Shown: in pieces, positions 18,162 to 26,122 of the stretch
Numbering within the stretch: the stretch's first letter is position 1
Layout of the letters: every line of letters starts with the position of its first letter
DNA from: Geobacter sp.
GTDB taxonomy: Bacteria; Desulfobacterota; Desulfuromonadia; Geobacterales; Geobacteraceae
Assembly (NCBI GenBank): GCA_027356255.1
Contig: DAIEGL010000197.1
Span: forward strand, 1-35,085
Length of the DNA stretch: 35,085 nt
Reading direction: 5' to 3'
Translations under genes and position numbers: made by a program
Notes under the pieces: generated by a model
The model's input: the letters and a program-made list of their open reading frames with translations, nothing else
Database searches by the model: none
Told to the model about the DNA's origin: nothing

Positions 18162-19820
18162 CTACCCGGCTGCTTCGATCATCTCCCGGGCATGCTCCAG
18201 CGTCTTGTCCGTTATCTTCACACCGCCCAGCATCCGGGCCATCTCCGCCACCCGCTCATCGTCACCCAGAAGCGCAACGGCCGTGGTGGTCCTCCCGTCC
18301 GCGACCTGCTTTTCCACCTTGAAATGCCGGTCGGCATAGGCCGCCACCTGGGGAAGATGTGTGATACAGAGGACCTGCTGGCAGCGGGCGACCCTCTTCA
18401 GTTTTTCACCCACCAGCGCAGAGGTCGCCCCCCCGATGCCGCTGTCCACCTCGTCGAAGATCAGGGTCGGCACATCGCTTTCCGGGTGAATCTGCTTCAG
18501 CGCCAGCATCAGCCGGGACAGCTCCCCCCCCGACGCGATCTTCGCCAGCGACTTTGGGGTCTCCCCCGGATTGGGGGAGAAGAGAAACTCGATACGTTCC
18601 AGCCCGAACGGTTTCGGCTCGGGAAGGCGTTCAAAGGCCGCATGGAACTGGGCGTGCTTCATGGCCAGATCGGAGAGTTCCTTCTCCATAGCCGCCTTGA
18701 GTGACTGCGCCGCTTCGCTTCTCCTGCCGGAAAGCTCTTCCCCTTTGGCCCGCAGCGCCACTTCCAGTTCCGTAAGCCGCTTTTCCAGCCCCTCCCGGCT
18801 CTCCTCACGGTGGCGGAGAGATTCGATCTCCCGATCGATCTCGGCCTTGTAGGCGACGATCTCCGCAGTGTCGGAGGCATACTTTTTCTTCAGCCGCCGG
18901 ATTAACTCCAGCCGGTCCTCCACCGCCTGCAAGCGGCTGGGATCGGCTTCTATCCCGGCCGCATAATCCCTGAGCAAAAGCGCCGCATCCTCCAGCTGTA
19001 TGGAGGCGGTTTCGATGGAAGCGAGAAGGCTGCCGATCGACGGGTCGATGGCAGCCATTTCGGCGACCCGTCTCTTCACCTCGGCCAGCCGGTCGAGAAT
19101 GGCGCGGTCCGCGCCGTAGAGGTCGGCGAAGGCCTCCTGGCTGTGCAGGAGCAGCTTTTCCGTGTGGCTCAGGAGCTGTTGCTCCTTCAGAAGCTCCTCT
19201 TCTTCGCCGGCGACCAATTGCGCAGCACCGATCTCCTGTGACTGGAAGGAGAGGAGATCCATACGGCGCTCCGCTTCGCGCTCCCCCTCCTCGATTCCCC
19301 TGATTTCGGCGGCTACCCGCCGGTATTCGTCGAATAAGGCCGCGTACTCGCGCCGCAGTTGAATAAGGCCGCCGTATCCGTCGAGAAGGAGCAGGTGGTT
19401 TTCCGGCCGGAGCAGGGTCTGGGCCTCATGCTGGCCGTAGATGTTGATCAGACGCCGGGAAAGTTCGGCCAGAATGGCGATGGTGGAGATCCCGCCGCCG
19501 ATGAAGACCCGGTTTTTGCCCGAGCGGGAGACGACCCGTTTCACCAGGAGTTCGCCGTCGCATTCGATCCCCATCTCGTCGAGCCCGGCCAGGATCGACG
19601 GCTGGCCGGAGAGATCGAAGATCGCCTCCACCACCCCTTCGTCGGCACCGGTGCGGATCAGGTCCGACGAAGCGCGGGAGCCCAGAATCAGATTGACGGC
19701 ATCGATGATGATCGATTTTCCCGCCCCCGTTTCGCCGGTGAGGATATTGAGCCCCGGCTGAAAGGAGACGTGGAGGGTATCGATGATGGCGATATTCTTT
19801 ATGGAAAGGTCGGTTAGCAT
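18162..19820 (-). CDS. recN: DNA repair protein RecN
   Basis: RecN is an SMC-like ATPase that acts early at DNA double-strand breaks. The 552-residue protein has the N-terminal Walker A (GETGAGKS, about 30-37) in LNILTGETGAGKSIIIDAVN, a coiled-coil middle region (about 150-390), and the C-terminal ABC signature ASGGELSRLMLALK with Walker B TLIFDEVDSGIGG and a CITHLPQVAAYAD switch. Length is normal. The ATG at 19820 has only a weak ribosome binding site, and a large heptad inverted repeat ends about nine bases upstream of it. It lies in the same direction as nadK, 79 bases downstream. Confidence 0.96.
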   Translation of the reverse strand: MLTDLSIKNIAIIDTLHVSFQPGLNILTGETGAGKSIIIDAVNLILGSRASSDLIRTGADEGVVEAIFDLSGQPSILAGLDEMGIECDGELLVKRVVSRSGKNRVFIGGGISTIAILAELSRRLINIYGQHEAQTLLRPENHLLLLDGYGGLIQLRREYAALFDEYRRVAAEIRGIEEGEREAERRMDLLSFQSQEIGAAQLVAGEEEELLKEQQLLSHTEKLLLHSQEAFADLYGADRAILDRLAEVKRRVAEMAAIDPSIGSLLASIETASIQLEDAALLLRDYAAGIEADPSRLQAVEDRLELIRRLKKKYASDTAEIVAYKAEIDREIESLRHREESREGLEKRLTELEVALRAKGEELSGRRSEAAQSLKAAMEKELSDLAMKHAQFHAAFERLPEPKPFGLERIEFLFSPNPGETPKSLAKIASGGELSRLMLALKQIHPESDVPTLIFDEVDSGIGGATSALVGEKLKRVARCQQVLCITHLPQVAAYADRHFKVEKQVADGRTTTAVALLGDDERVAEMARMLGGVKITDKTLEHAREMIEAAG

Positions 19821-19829
19821 TTGAAATCC

Positions 19830-19893
19830 GTTCTATGTTCTATGTTCCATGTTCTACGGTTCAACATAGAACGTAGAACGTAGAACTTAGAAC
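19830..19893. repeat. Heptad inverted repeat (4+4 units) between nadK and recN
   Basis: The left arm is four tandem heptads GTTCTAT, GTTCTAT, GTTCCAT, GTTCTAC (19830-19857). An eight-base centre GGTTCAAC (19858-19865) follows, then four heptads of the opposite sense ATAGAAC, GTAGAAC, GTAGAAC, TTAGAAC (19866-19893). Folded as RNA this gives a 28-bp stem in which nearly all imperfections fall on the last base of each heptad. It fills most of the 79-base nadK-recN spacer. It is not an ordinary terminator because no T run follows on the minus strand. Confidence 0.9.
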
Positions 19894-19899
19894 TGGGTT

Positions 19900-20754
19900 T
19901 TACCGTTCTCCCCACTTGAGTTTGGTCCGCAGCACCTCGAAATAATCCTTGCTCCGGGAGCGGACCAGTTTCGTCCGGTGCTCCGCCCGCCGGATGCAGA
20001 TCATGTCGCCGTATTTCAATTTAACGCCGACCTGTCCGTCCAGCGTGAGAAAGATGTCCTCGTTCTGGGACTTCATGGTTATGCTGACCTGGGCATCGCT
20101 GGCAACGACTATCGGCCGGTTGGTGAGGGTGTGCGGGCAGATAGGAGTTATCACCAGGCAGTCCAGTTCAGGGTGGATGATAGGGCCGTTAGCGGAAAGG
20201 GAGTAGCCGGTCGATCCGGTCGGGGTCGAGATTATAAGGCCGTCGGCCTTGAAGGTGGTCAGATAGCGGTCGTCGACCACCGTCTCCATATCGACGATCC
20301 TCGCCAGTGCCCCCTTGTTTATCACCACATCGTTCAGCACCTGGTGCACCTCGATCTCCTTGCCGTCGCGGAGTATCGAAGCGCGCAGCATCATGCGTTC
20401 GGAAACCTCGTAGTCCCCCACCAGACAGCATTCCAGCGTCGGGTACAGCTCCCCGAGGGTTATTTCGGTCAGGAATCCCAGGCTGCCGAGGTTCACCCCG
20501 AGGATCGGCACCTGCCTGTCGCCAACCAGCCGCGCCACCGATATGAGGGTGCCGTCTCCCCCGAGGACCACCACCAGATCGGCCTGATCGGGGATTTCAT
20601 GGCTCTCTACGGAGAACCGGCAGTTGAGATGCCTGGCCAGATGCGCCTCCACCAGCGGGCAAATCCCTTTCCCATCGAGCCAGCCGATCAGTTCTTCGGC
20701 CACCCCGAGGCAACGGGGGTCGTGAACCTTCGCAAAAATTGCGATTTTTTTCAT
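19900..20754 (-). CDS. nadK: NAD kinase
   Basis: NadK phosphorylates NAD to NADP with ATP or polyphosphate. The 284-residue protein has the diagnostic GGDGT (65-69) in VVVLGGDGTLISVA, then NLGSLGFLTE, the NDVVINKGALARI region, and TPTGSTGYSLSANGPI. Length is typical. I chose ATG 20754 (MKKIAIFAK) because it begins exactly at the family's first strand and has AAGG upstream; the open frame continues upstream to 21075 only by chance, overlapping glgP. It is the first gene of the nadK-recN-GNAT-pmbA run and is divergent from glgP. Confidence 0.96.
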   Translation of the reverse strand: MKKIAIFAKVHDPRCLGVAEELIGWLDGKGICPLVEAHLARHLNCRFSVESHEIPDQADLVVVLGGDGTLISVARLVGDRQVPILGVNLGSLGFLTEITLGELYPTLECCLVGDYEVSERMMLRASILRDGKEIEVHQVLNDVVINKGALARIVDMETVVDDRYLTTFKADGLIISTPTGSTGYSLSANGPIIHPELDCLVITPICPHTLTNRPIVVASDAQVSITMKSQNEDIFLTLDGQVGVKLKYGDMICIRRAEHRTKLVRSRSKDYFEVLRTKLKWGER

Positions 20755-20893
20755 GGTACAGGCCTTTAGATATGGTATATATAAGGCTTTACTAGCATAT
20801 CTGTCCATCCATGTCCAATGGAAACTCTGTAAAATTGTATTATACTTAGACGACGTGGCAACGTGAAAGATCAAATCTCCCCAAAGGTATCCC

Positions 20894-23398
20894 ATGGACG
20901 AAAACTCCGTTACCGGTGCACCCGAACTCGACAAGCTGATGCTCATCATCAAGTCATTCCTGGAACATATGGAATATACCCTGGGAAAGGACAAATACAC
21001 CGCAACCAGGTACGACGCATTCAACGCCCTGGCATACGCGGTGCGCGACAAGCTGGTAGAGCGGTGGCTGGACACCCAGCAGGCCTACTACAACAGCGAT
21101 AACAAACGGGTCTACTACCTCTCCATGGAATTTCTCATGGGGCGAGCCCTGGGCAACAGCCTGATAAACCTGGGAATAATGGAAGATTTCAGGGAGGCGA
21201 TGACCTCACTGGGGTACAACTTCGATGATATCATCGAAGAAGAGCAGGACGCAGGACTTGGGAACGGCGGACTGGGGCGGCTCGCCGCCTGCTTCCTCGA
21301 TTCCATGGCTACCATGTCCATACCCGCTTACGGCTACGGCATCCGCTACGAATACGGCATCTTTCGGCAGAAGATCGTCGACGGCGCACAGATGGAACTC
21401 CCTGACAACTGGCTGCGCTACCGCAACCCATGGGAACTGGACCGCCAGGAGCATCTCCATCCTGTCAAATTCTACGGCCGGGTGATCACCACCGTCAACA
21501 AACAGGGCAAGGTGGTCAAGGAGTGGGTGGATACGGAAGACGTCATGGCCATGGCCTATGACACGCCGATTCCAGGCTACCAGAACAACACCGTCAACAC
21601 CATGCGCCTCTGGAGCGCCAAATCGAGCCGTGATTTCGACCTCAAATTCTTCAACGAAGGGAACTACATCCGTGCCGTTGAAAAGAAGATGCAGACGGAG
21701 ACCATCTCCAAGGTGCTCTACCCGGCGGACAACGTCATCGAGGGGAAGGAGCTCCGCTTCAAGCAGGAATATTTTCTCGCCTCGGCCACCATCCACGACG
21801 TCCTCTACCGCTTCAAGAAAAAGCATACAGACCTGAAACTTCTGCCGGAAAAGGTCGCCATCCAGCTGAACGACACCCATCCGTCCCTCGCAATCCCCGA
21901 ACTGATGCGGGTGCTGCTAGACCTGGAGAACATAGAGTGGGACGACGCCTGGGAGATCACCAAGCAGACCTTTGCCTACACGAACCACACCATCCTCCCC
22001 GAAGCCCTGGAACTGTGGCCGATCTGGTTTTTCGAGCAGATACTCCCACGGCATCTGCAGATCATCTTCGACATCAACTCCCGCTTCATGGAAGAGGTGA
22101 AGGAGAGGTTTCCCGGCGACAGCGACCGGCTGGCACGGATGTCCATTGTCGAGGAGCACTGGGAAAGAAAGATCCGTATGGCGCATCTGGCCATTGTCGG
22201 GAGCCATTCCGTCAACGGCGTCGCCGCCCTGCACACGGAGATCATCAAGACCCAGCTGTTCCGCGATTTTTACGAGATGTATCCGGAGCGTTTCAACAAC
22301 AAAACCAACGGCATCACCCAGCGGCGCTGGCTGAAGATGGCCAACCCTCCCCTCGCCGAACTGATCAGCGAATATATCGGCGCCGGCTGGACCACCGACC
22401 TGTATGAACTGGAAAAACTGCGCGCCGCCACCAAGGAGCCGGAATTCGTTTCCCGCTGGCAGGCAGTGAAACGCGCCAACAAGGAGAGACTGGCCGCCTA
22501 CATCCTCAGGCACAACTGTGTCGAGGTCAACGTGGACTCCATGTTCGACTGCCAGGTCAAACGGATCCACGAATACAAACGGCAGCTTTTGAACGTGCTC
22601 CATATCGTCACCATGTACAACCGGATCAAGGAGAACCCAGGCGGCGCATTCGTACCGCGTACATTCATCTTCGGCGGCAAGGCCGCTCCCGCCTACTTCA
22701 CGGCCAAACTCATCATCAGGCTGATCAATGCCGTTGGAAACATCGTCAACAATGATCCTGATGTGGGGGACCGGATGAAGGTGGTCTTTCTCGCCAACTA
22801 CAGCGTCTCGCTCGCGGAGGACATCTTCCCGGCGGCAGATCTGTCCGAGCAGATTTCAACCGCCGGCACCGAGGCATCCGGCACCGGCAACATGAAGTTC
22901 GCCCTCAACGGGTCACTCACCATAGGCACCCTGGACGGCGCCAATATCGAGATCATGGAAGAGGTCGGGAAGGAAAACATCTTCATCTTCGGCCTGACCG
23001 CCGAAGAGGTCAACGATCTCAGAAAGAAGGGGTACAATCCCCGTGATTACTACAACCGCCAGCCGGAGCTGAAAAAAACCCTCGACATGATCGCCGGCGG
23101 GTTCTTCTCCCCCAACGCTCCCGATCTTTTCCGGCCGATAGTGGACATCCTCCTCAACCAGGGAGACTTCTACATGCTTCTGGCCGATTACGCCTCGTAC
23201 GTCGCCTGCCAGGAAGAGGTGGGCATGGTTTACCTGGATCAGGACGAATGGGCGCGGCGAGCCATCATCAATACCGCGGGCATGGGCAAGTTTTCCAGCG
23301 ACCGGACCATCGCCGAATACGCCCGGGAAATCTGGGGCATCAGTCCGATGGACATCACCCCCGGCGCAGGGATCCGGCAACCTGGCGAAAACTTCTGA
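20894..23398 (+). CDS. glgP: Glycogen/alpha-glucan phosphorylase
   Basis: The 834-residue GT35 enzyme releases glucose-1-phosphate from glycogen or maltodextrin using pyridoxal phosphate. It shows the typical [11 protein letters not shown] and [18 protein letters not shown] near the N-terminus, HPVKFYGRV, the long [27 protein letters not shown], and the cofactor region [16 protein letters not shown], with the Schiff-base lysine at about residue 668. Length is standard. ATG 20894 has AAAGG nearby. The following rarA gene starts two bases after the stop and pfk follows, so glucan breakdown and the upper glycolytic step may be co-transcribed. The 139-bp space to nadK holds both promoters; only a TATACT (20841-20846) stands out, without a good -35. 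Confidence 0.97.
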   Translation: MDENSVTGAPELDKLMLIIKSFLEHMEYTLGKDKYTATRYDAFNALAYAVRDKLVERWLDTQQAYYNSDNKRVYYLSMEFLMGRALGNSLINLGIMEDFREAMTSLGYNFDDIIEEEQDAGLGNGGLGRLAACFLDSMATMSIPAYGYGIRYEYGIFRQKIVDGAQMELPDNWLRYRNPWELDRQEHLHPVKFYGRVITTVNKQGKVVKEWVDTEDVMAMAYDTPIPGYQNNTVNTMRLWSAKSSRDFDLKFFNEGNYIRAVEKKMQTETISKVLYPADNVIEGKELRFKQEYFLASATIHDVLYRFKKKHTDLKLLPEKVAIQLNDTHPSLAIPELMRVLLDLENIEWDDAWEITKQTFAYTNHTILPEALELWPIWFFEQILPRHLQIIFDINSRFMEEVKERFPGDSDRLARMSIVEEHWERKIRMAHLAIVGSHSVNGVAALHTEIIKTQLFRDFYEMYPERFNNKTNGITQRRWLKMANPPLAELISEYIGAGWTTDLYELEKLRAATKEPEFVSRWQAVKRANKERLAAYILRHNCVEVNVDSMFDCQVKRIHEYKRQLLNVLHIVTMYNRIKENPGGAFVPRTFIFGGKAAPAYFTAKLIIRLINAVGNIVNNDPDVGDRMKVVFLANYSVSLAEDIFPAADLSEQISTAGTEASGTGNMKFALNGSLTIGTLDGANIEIMEEVGKENIFIFGLTAEEVNDLRKKGYNPRDYYNRQPELKKTLDMIAGGFFSPNAPDLFRPIVDILLNQGDFYMLLADYASYVACQEEVGMVYLDQDEWARRAIINTAGMGKFSSDRTIAEYAREIWGISPMDITPGAGIRQPGENF

Positions 23399-23400
23399 CC

Positions 23401-24717
23401 ATGGACCTCTTCGACCGGAAAGCCACAGCCGACACCCTGAAGGAAGCCCCCCTCGCCGAACGGATGCGTCCCCGGACCCTGGCCGAATACGTCGGGCAGG
23501 AGCACCTCCTGGGACCGGGAAAGCTGCTCCGGCAGCTGATCGAGACCGACCAGCTCGCCTCCCTCATCCTCTGGGGTCCGCCCGGTTCGGGAAAGACGAC
23601 CCTGGCCCGCATCATCGCCGGCGCCACCAAGTCGCACTTTATCTTCTTCTCCGCCATCCTCTCCGGCATCAAGGAGATCCGCGAGATCGTCAAGGAGGCG
23701 GATGATATCCGCAAATTCCACGGCAAGAGGACCATTCTCTTCGTCGATGAGATCCACCGTTTCAACAAGAGCCAGCAGGACGCCTTTCTCCCGTATGTGG
23801 AAAGAGGGGTCTTCACCATAATCGGCGCCACCACGGAAAACCCTTCCTTCGAGGTGATCGCCCCCCTCCTCTCCCGCTGCAAGGTACTCGTTCTCAATCC
23901 GCTGATGGAAGACGAGATCAAAGGCATCCTGCGCCAGGCCCTCGCCGACAAAGAGCGGGGGCTCGGCGCCATGGGGCTCGCAATCACGGACGACGCCCTC
24001 GACTTCATGGCCGAACAGGCGGGGGGAGATGCACGGGTCGCCCTCAACACCCTGGAAACTGCTGCGAGGCTGGCACGAAACGGCACCATCTCCCTGGATA
24101 CCGCCCGGGAGGCGGTGCAGAAGAAGCCGCTCCTCTACGACAAGGGGGGGGAGGAGCACTACAACGTCATCTCCGCCTTCATCAAGTCCATGCGCGGCAG
24201 CGACCCGGATGCGGCGCTCTACTGGCTGGCACGGATGATCGAGGCGGGCGAAGACCCCATCTTCATACTTCGACGTATGGTGATCCTCGCCTCAGAGGAT
24301 ATCGGCAACGCCGACCCCCGGGCACTCCAGGTGGCGGTGACCGCGCTCCAGGGGTTCCAGCTGGTGGGGATGCCGGAGGGAAGGATCATCCTCGGCCAGG
24401 CGGTCACCTATCTCGCCACCGCCCCCAAGTCCAACGCCTCCTACGCAGGGATCAATGCAGCACTCGCCGAGGTGCGCAAAAGCGGCGCACTGCCGGTTCC
24501 ACTACACATCCGCAATGCGCCGACTAAACTGATGAAGGAACTGGGATACCATGACGGCTACCGCTACGCCCACGACTACGCCGAGGGGTATGTGGCGCAG
24601 GACTACCTGCCGGACCGGCTCAAGGGGCAAAAATACTACGACCCGGCCGGGCACGGCTACGAGAAGAGCATCAAGGAACGGATGGAGTGGCTGAAAGGAA
24701 AACGGGAGAAGGAATAA
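23401..24717 (+). CDS. rarA: Replication-associated recombination protein RarA (MgsA)
   Basis: RarA is an AAA+ ATPase related to clamp loaders that works at stalled replication forks. The 438-residue protein shows the N-terminal LAERMRPRTLAEYVGQEHLL, Walker A GPPGSGKTT (about 59-67), Walker B ILFVDEIHRFNKSQQD, sensor 1 IGATTENPSFEV, and the C-terminal tetramerisation/MgsA part with DPDAALYWLARMIEAGEDP and ASEDIGNADP. I chose ATG 23401, two bases after the glgP stop and matching the family's usual N-terminus; the frame is open further upstream only inside glgP. Poor ribosome binding site suggests coupling to glgP. Confidence 0.95.
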   Translation: MDLFDRKATADTLKEAPLAERMRPRTLAEYVGQEHLLGPGKLLRQLIETDQLASLILWGPPGSGKTTLARIIAGATKSHFIFFSAILSGIKEIREIVKEADDIRKFHGKRTILFVDEIHRFNKSQQDAFLPYVERGVFTIIGATTENPSFEVIAPLLSRCKVLVLNPLMEDEIKGILRQALADKERGLGAMGLAITDDALDFMAEQAGGDARVALNTLETAARLARNGTISLDTAREAVQKKPLLYDKGGEEHYNVISAFIKSMRGSDPDAALYWLARMIEAGEDPIFILRRMVILASEDIGNADPRALQVAVTALQGFQLVGMPEGRIILGQAVTYLATAPKSNASYAGINAALAEVRKSGALPVPLHIRNAPTKLMKELGYHDGYRYAHDYAEGYVAQDYLPDRLKGQKYYDPAGHGYEKSIKERMEWLKGKREKE

Positions 24718-24743
24718 TTCCCAATAAATACTTCGGAGGCGGC

Positions 24744-25703
24744 ATGAAAAAGATCGGCATATTGACCAGCGGCGGCGATTGCTCCGGCATGAACGCCACC
24801 ATTCGCAGCGCGGTACGCACGGGACTGCGGATGAATCTCGAAATGGTCGGTTTTCGCAAGGGGTACCTGGGGCTAATGAAAGGTGACGCCATCACACTCG
24901 ACTCCAAGGCGGTTTCCGGCATCCTCCACCGGGGGGGCACATTCCTCCAGTCGGCCCGCTCGCAGGAGTTCCGCACCCCGGAAGGACAGCAGACGGCACT
25001 CGACAACCTGCACAGGCTCGGCGTTGAAGGGCTCGTCATCCTCGGCGGCGACGGCTCCCTGACCGGCGCACTTGCCCTCCACCGCCTCGGGTTCCCGGTC
25101 ATCGGCATCCCCGCAAGCATCGACAACGACATCCCCTTCACAGACATGGCCCTCGGGGTCGATACCGCCCTCAACAACATCATCTACGCCGTGGACTGCA
25201 TCAAGGACACCGCAAGCTCCCATGCCCGCGCCTTCGTAATCGAGGTGATGGGGCGGAATTCCGGCTATCTGGCGAGCGTCAGCGCCATCGCCACCGGCGC
25301 CGAATTCGCCCTGGTGCCCGAACAGGAGTATGACCTTTCCGAGATCTGCCGGCAGCTGCGGGCCCGCTACGAAGAAGGACGGGACAACGCCATCATCATC
25401 CTTGCCGAAGGTATCGGCAACGCCCAGCAAATCGCCGACAGCATCAAGGACGCCATCGGTTTCGAGACAAGGGTCACGGTACTCGGCCATTACCAGCGCG
25501 GCGGAGCCCCCACCGTCTTCGACCGGCTGCTGGCAAGCCGCCTCGGCAAAAAAGCGGTAGAGCTCCTCGTATCGGGACAGAAAGGACTGATGGTCGGCCT
25601 CTCCTGCAACGCCATCATCGCTACGCCTCTCGAAGACGTGATTAAAGGGGAAAAACGCCCGCAGGACGAGATGCTGCGGCTGGCGGAGGTGTTGGGGATT
25701 TAG
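24744..25703 (+). CDS. 6-phosphofructokinase, ATP-dependent type
   Basis: The 319-residue PfkA-family enzyme phosphorylates fructose-6-phosphate. It begins MKKIGILTSGGDCSGMNA (nucleotide loop), has GGDGS (101-105), SIDNDI (125-130) with catalytic Asp, MGRNSGYLA and a C-terminal LGHYQRGGAPTVFDRLLA. A Gly at the GGDGS position favours ATP over pyrophosphate (PPi enzymes have GGDD). The residue before the SIDND motif is Ala rather than the usual Gly of ATP enzymes or Lys of PPi enzymes. ATG 24744 is preceded by CGGAGG; the frame open upstream overlaps rarA. Last gene of the glgP-rarA-pfk run. Confidence 0.93.
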   Translation: MKKIGILTSGGDCSGMNATIRSAVRTGLRMNLEMVGFRKGYLGLMKGDAITLDSKAVSGILHRGGTFLQSARSQEFRTPEGQQTALDNLHRLGVEGLVILGGDGSLTGALALHRLGFPVIGIPASIDNDIPFTDMALGVDTALNNIIYAVDCIKDTASSHARAFVIEVMGRNSGYLASVSAIATGAEFALVPEQEYDLSEICRQLRARYEEGRDNAIIILAEGIGNAQQIADSIKDAIGFETRVTVLGHYQRGGAPTVFDRLLASRLGKKAVELLVSGQKGLMVGLSCNAIIATPLEDVIKGEKRPQDEMLRLAEVLGI

Positions 25704-25740
25704 CTGCTCATTTGCGCAGGGAAACGGCATAAAACGGCAA

Positions 25741-25767
25741 CGGGCGGGAACATTCCCGCCCGTTTTT
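25741..25767 (+). terminator. Intrinsic terminator of the glgP-rarA-pfk run
   Basis: cgggcggga (25741-25749) and tcccgcccg (25754-25762) form a nine-pair stem with a four-base loop, followed by five T (25763-25767). It lies 37 bases after the pfk stop. Confidence 0.92.
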
Positions 25768-25876
25768 ATTGCCCCTTAAAACATTCCAACTTGACTTCTC
25801 GGGCCATGGATAATAAATACTCAAGGTCATCGACCGTATCGCCGAAAAGTAGTAAAAAGTCGAGAGGCGTTAAAGA

Positions 25877-26119
25877 ATGGCTTATGCAAGCAACTGTACC
25901 GATAGCAAGATTCACTCTCTGCATATCCGTGAGATTCTGGGGTGTACCGCGCTGACCTGCATCCTCGGATTCACACTCTTCCCCGCGACGCCGGTCTGGC
26001 GTATCTATGCCGCCTCGGGCGCGGCATTCCTCTCAAGCACCCTCCTGGACGTATTGCTCATCCATCTGCAGAATAAAAGGATCAGGAACCTGAAGGCGAT
26101 GCTCCTCACCGACCGGTGA
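25877..26119 (+). CDS. Small two-helix membrane protein, unknown
   Basis: This 80-residue frame is likely real because it sits alone between a terminator and a convergent gene and encodes a plausible membrane protein. Two hydrophobic stretches (about 18-34 and 41-62) are separated by a short loop containing a PVWRIY turn, and the C-terminus is basic (KRIRNLK). ATG 25877 has GAGAGG somewhat far upstream (about 10-11 bases). I do not recognise a family and no function can be given. It ends three bases before the stop of the convergent polysaccharide gene. Confidence 0.55.
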   Translation: MAYASNCTDSKIHSLHIREILGCTALTCILGFTLFPATPVWRIYAASGAAFLSSTLLDVLLIHLQNKRIRNLKAMLLTDR

Positions 26120-26122
26120 CGT

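Noticed and set aside
19830-19893. CRISPR-like or tandem-repeat array
   Set aside because: Units are only seven bases, contiguous without spacers, and inverted around a centre, so this is a palindromic heptad repeat.
19900-21075. N-terminal extension of NAD kinase to 391 residues
   Set aside because: The extra 107 residues overlap the divergent glgP gene, are Ser-rich and unlike any NadK; the start at 20754 matches the family.
23248-23400. N-terminal extension of RarA into glgP
   Set aside because: The extension is a frame-shifted reading of the conserved GlgP C-terminus; the family's N-terminus begins at 23401.
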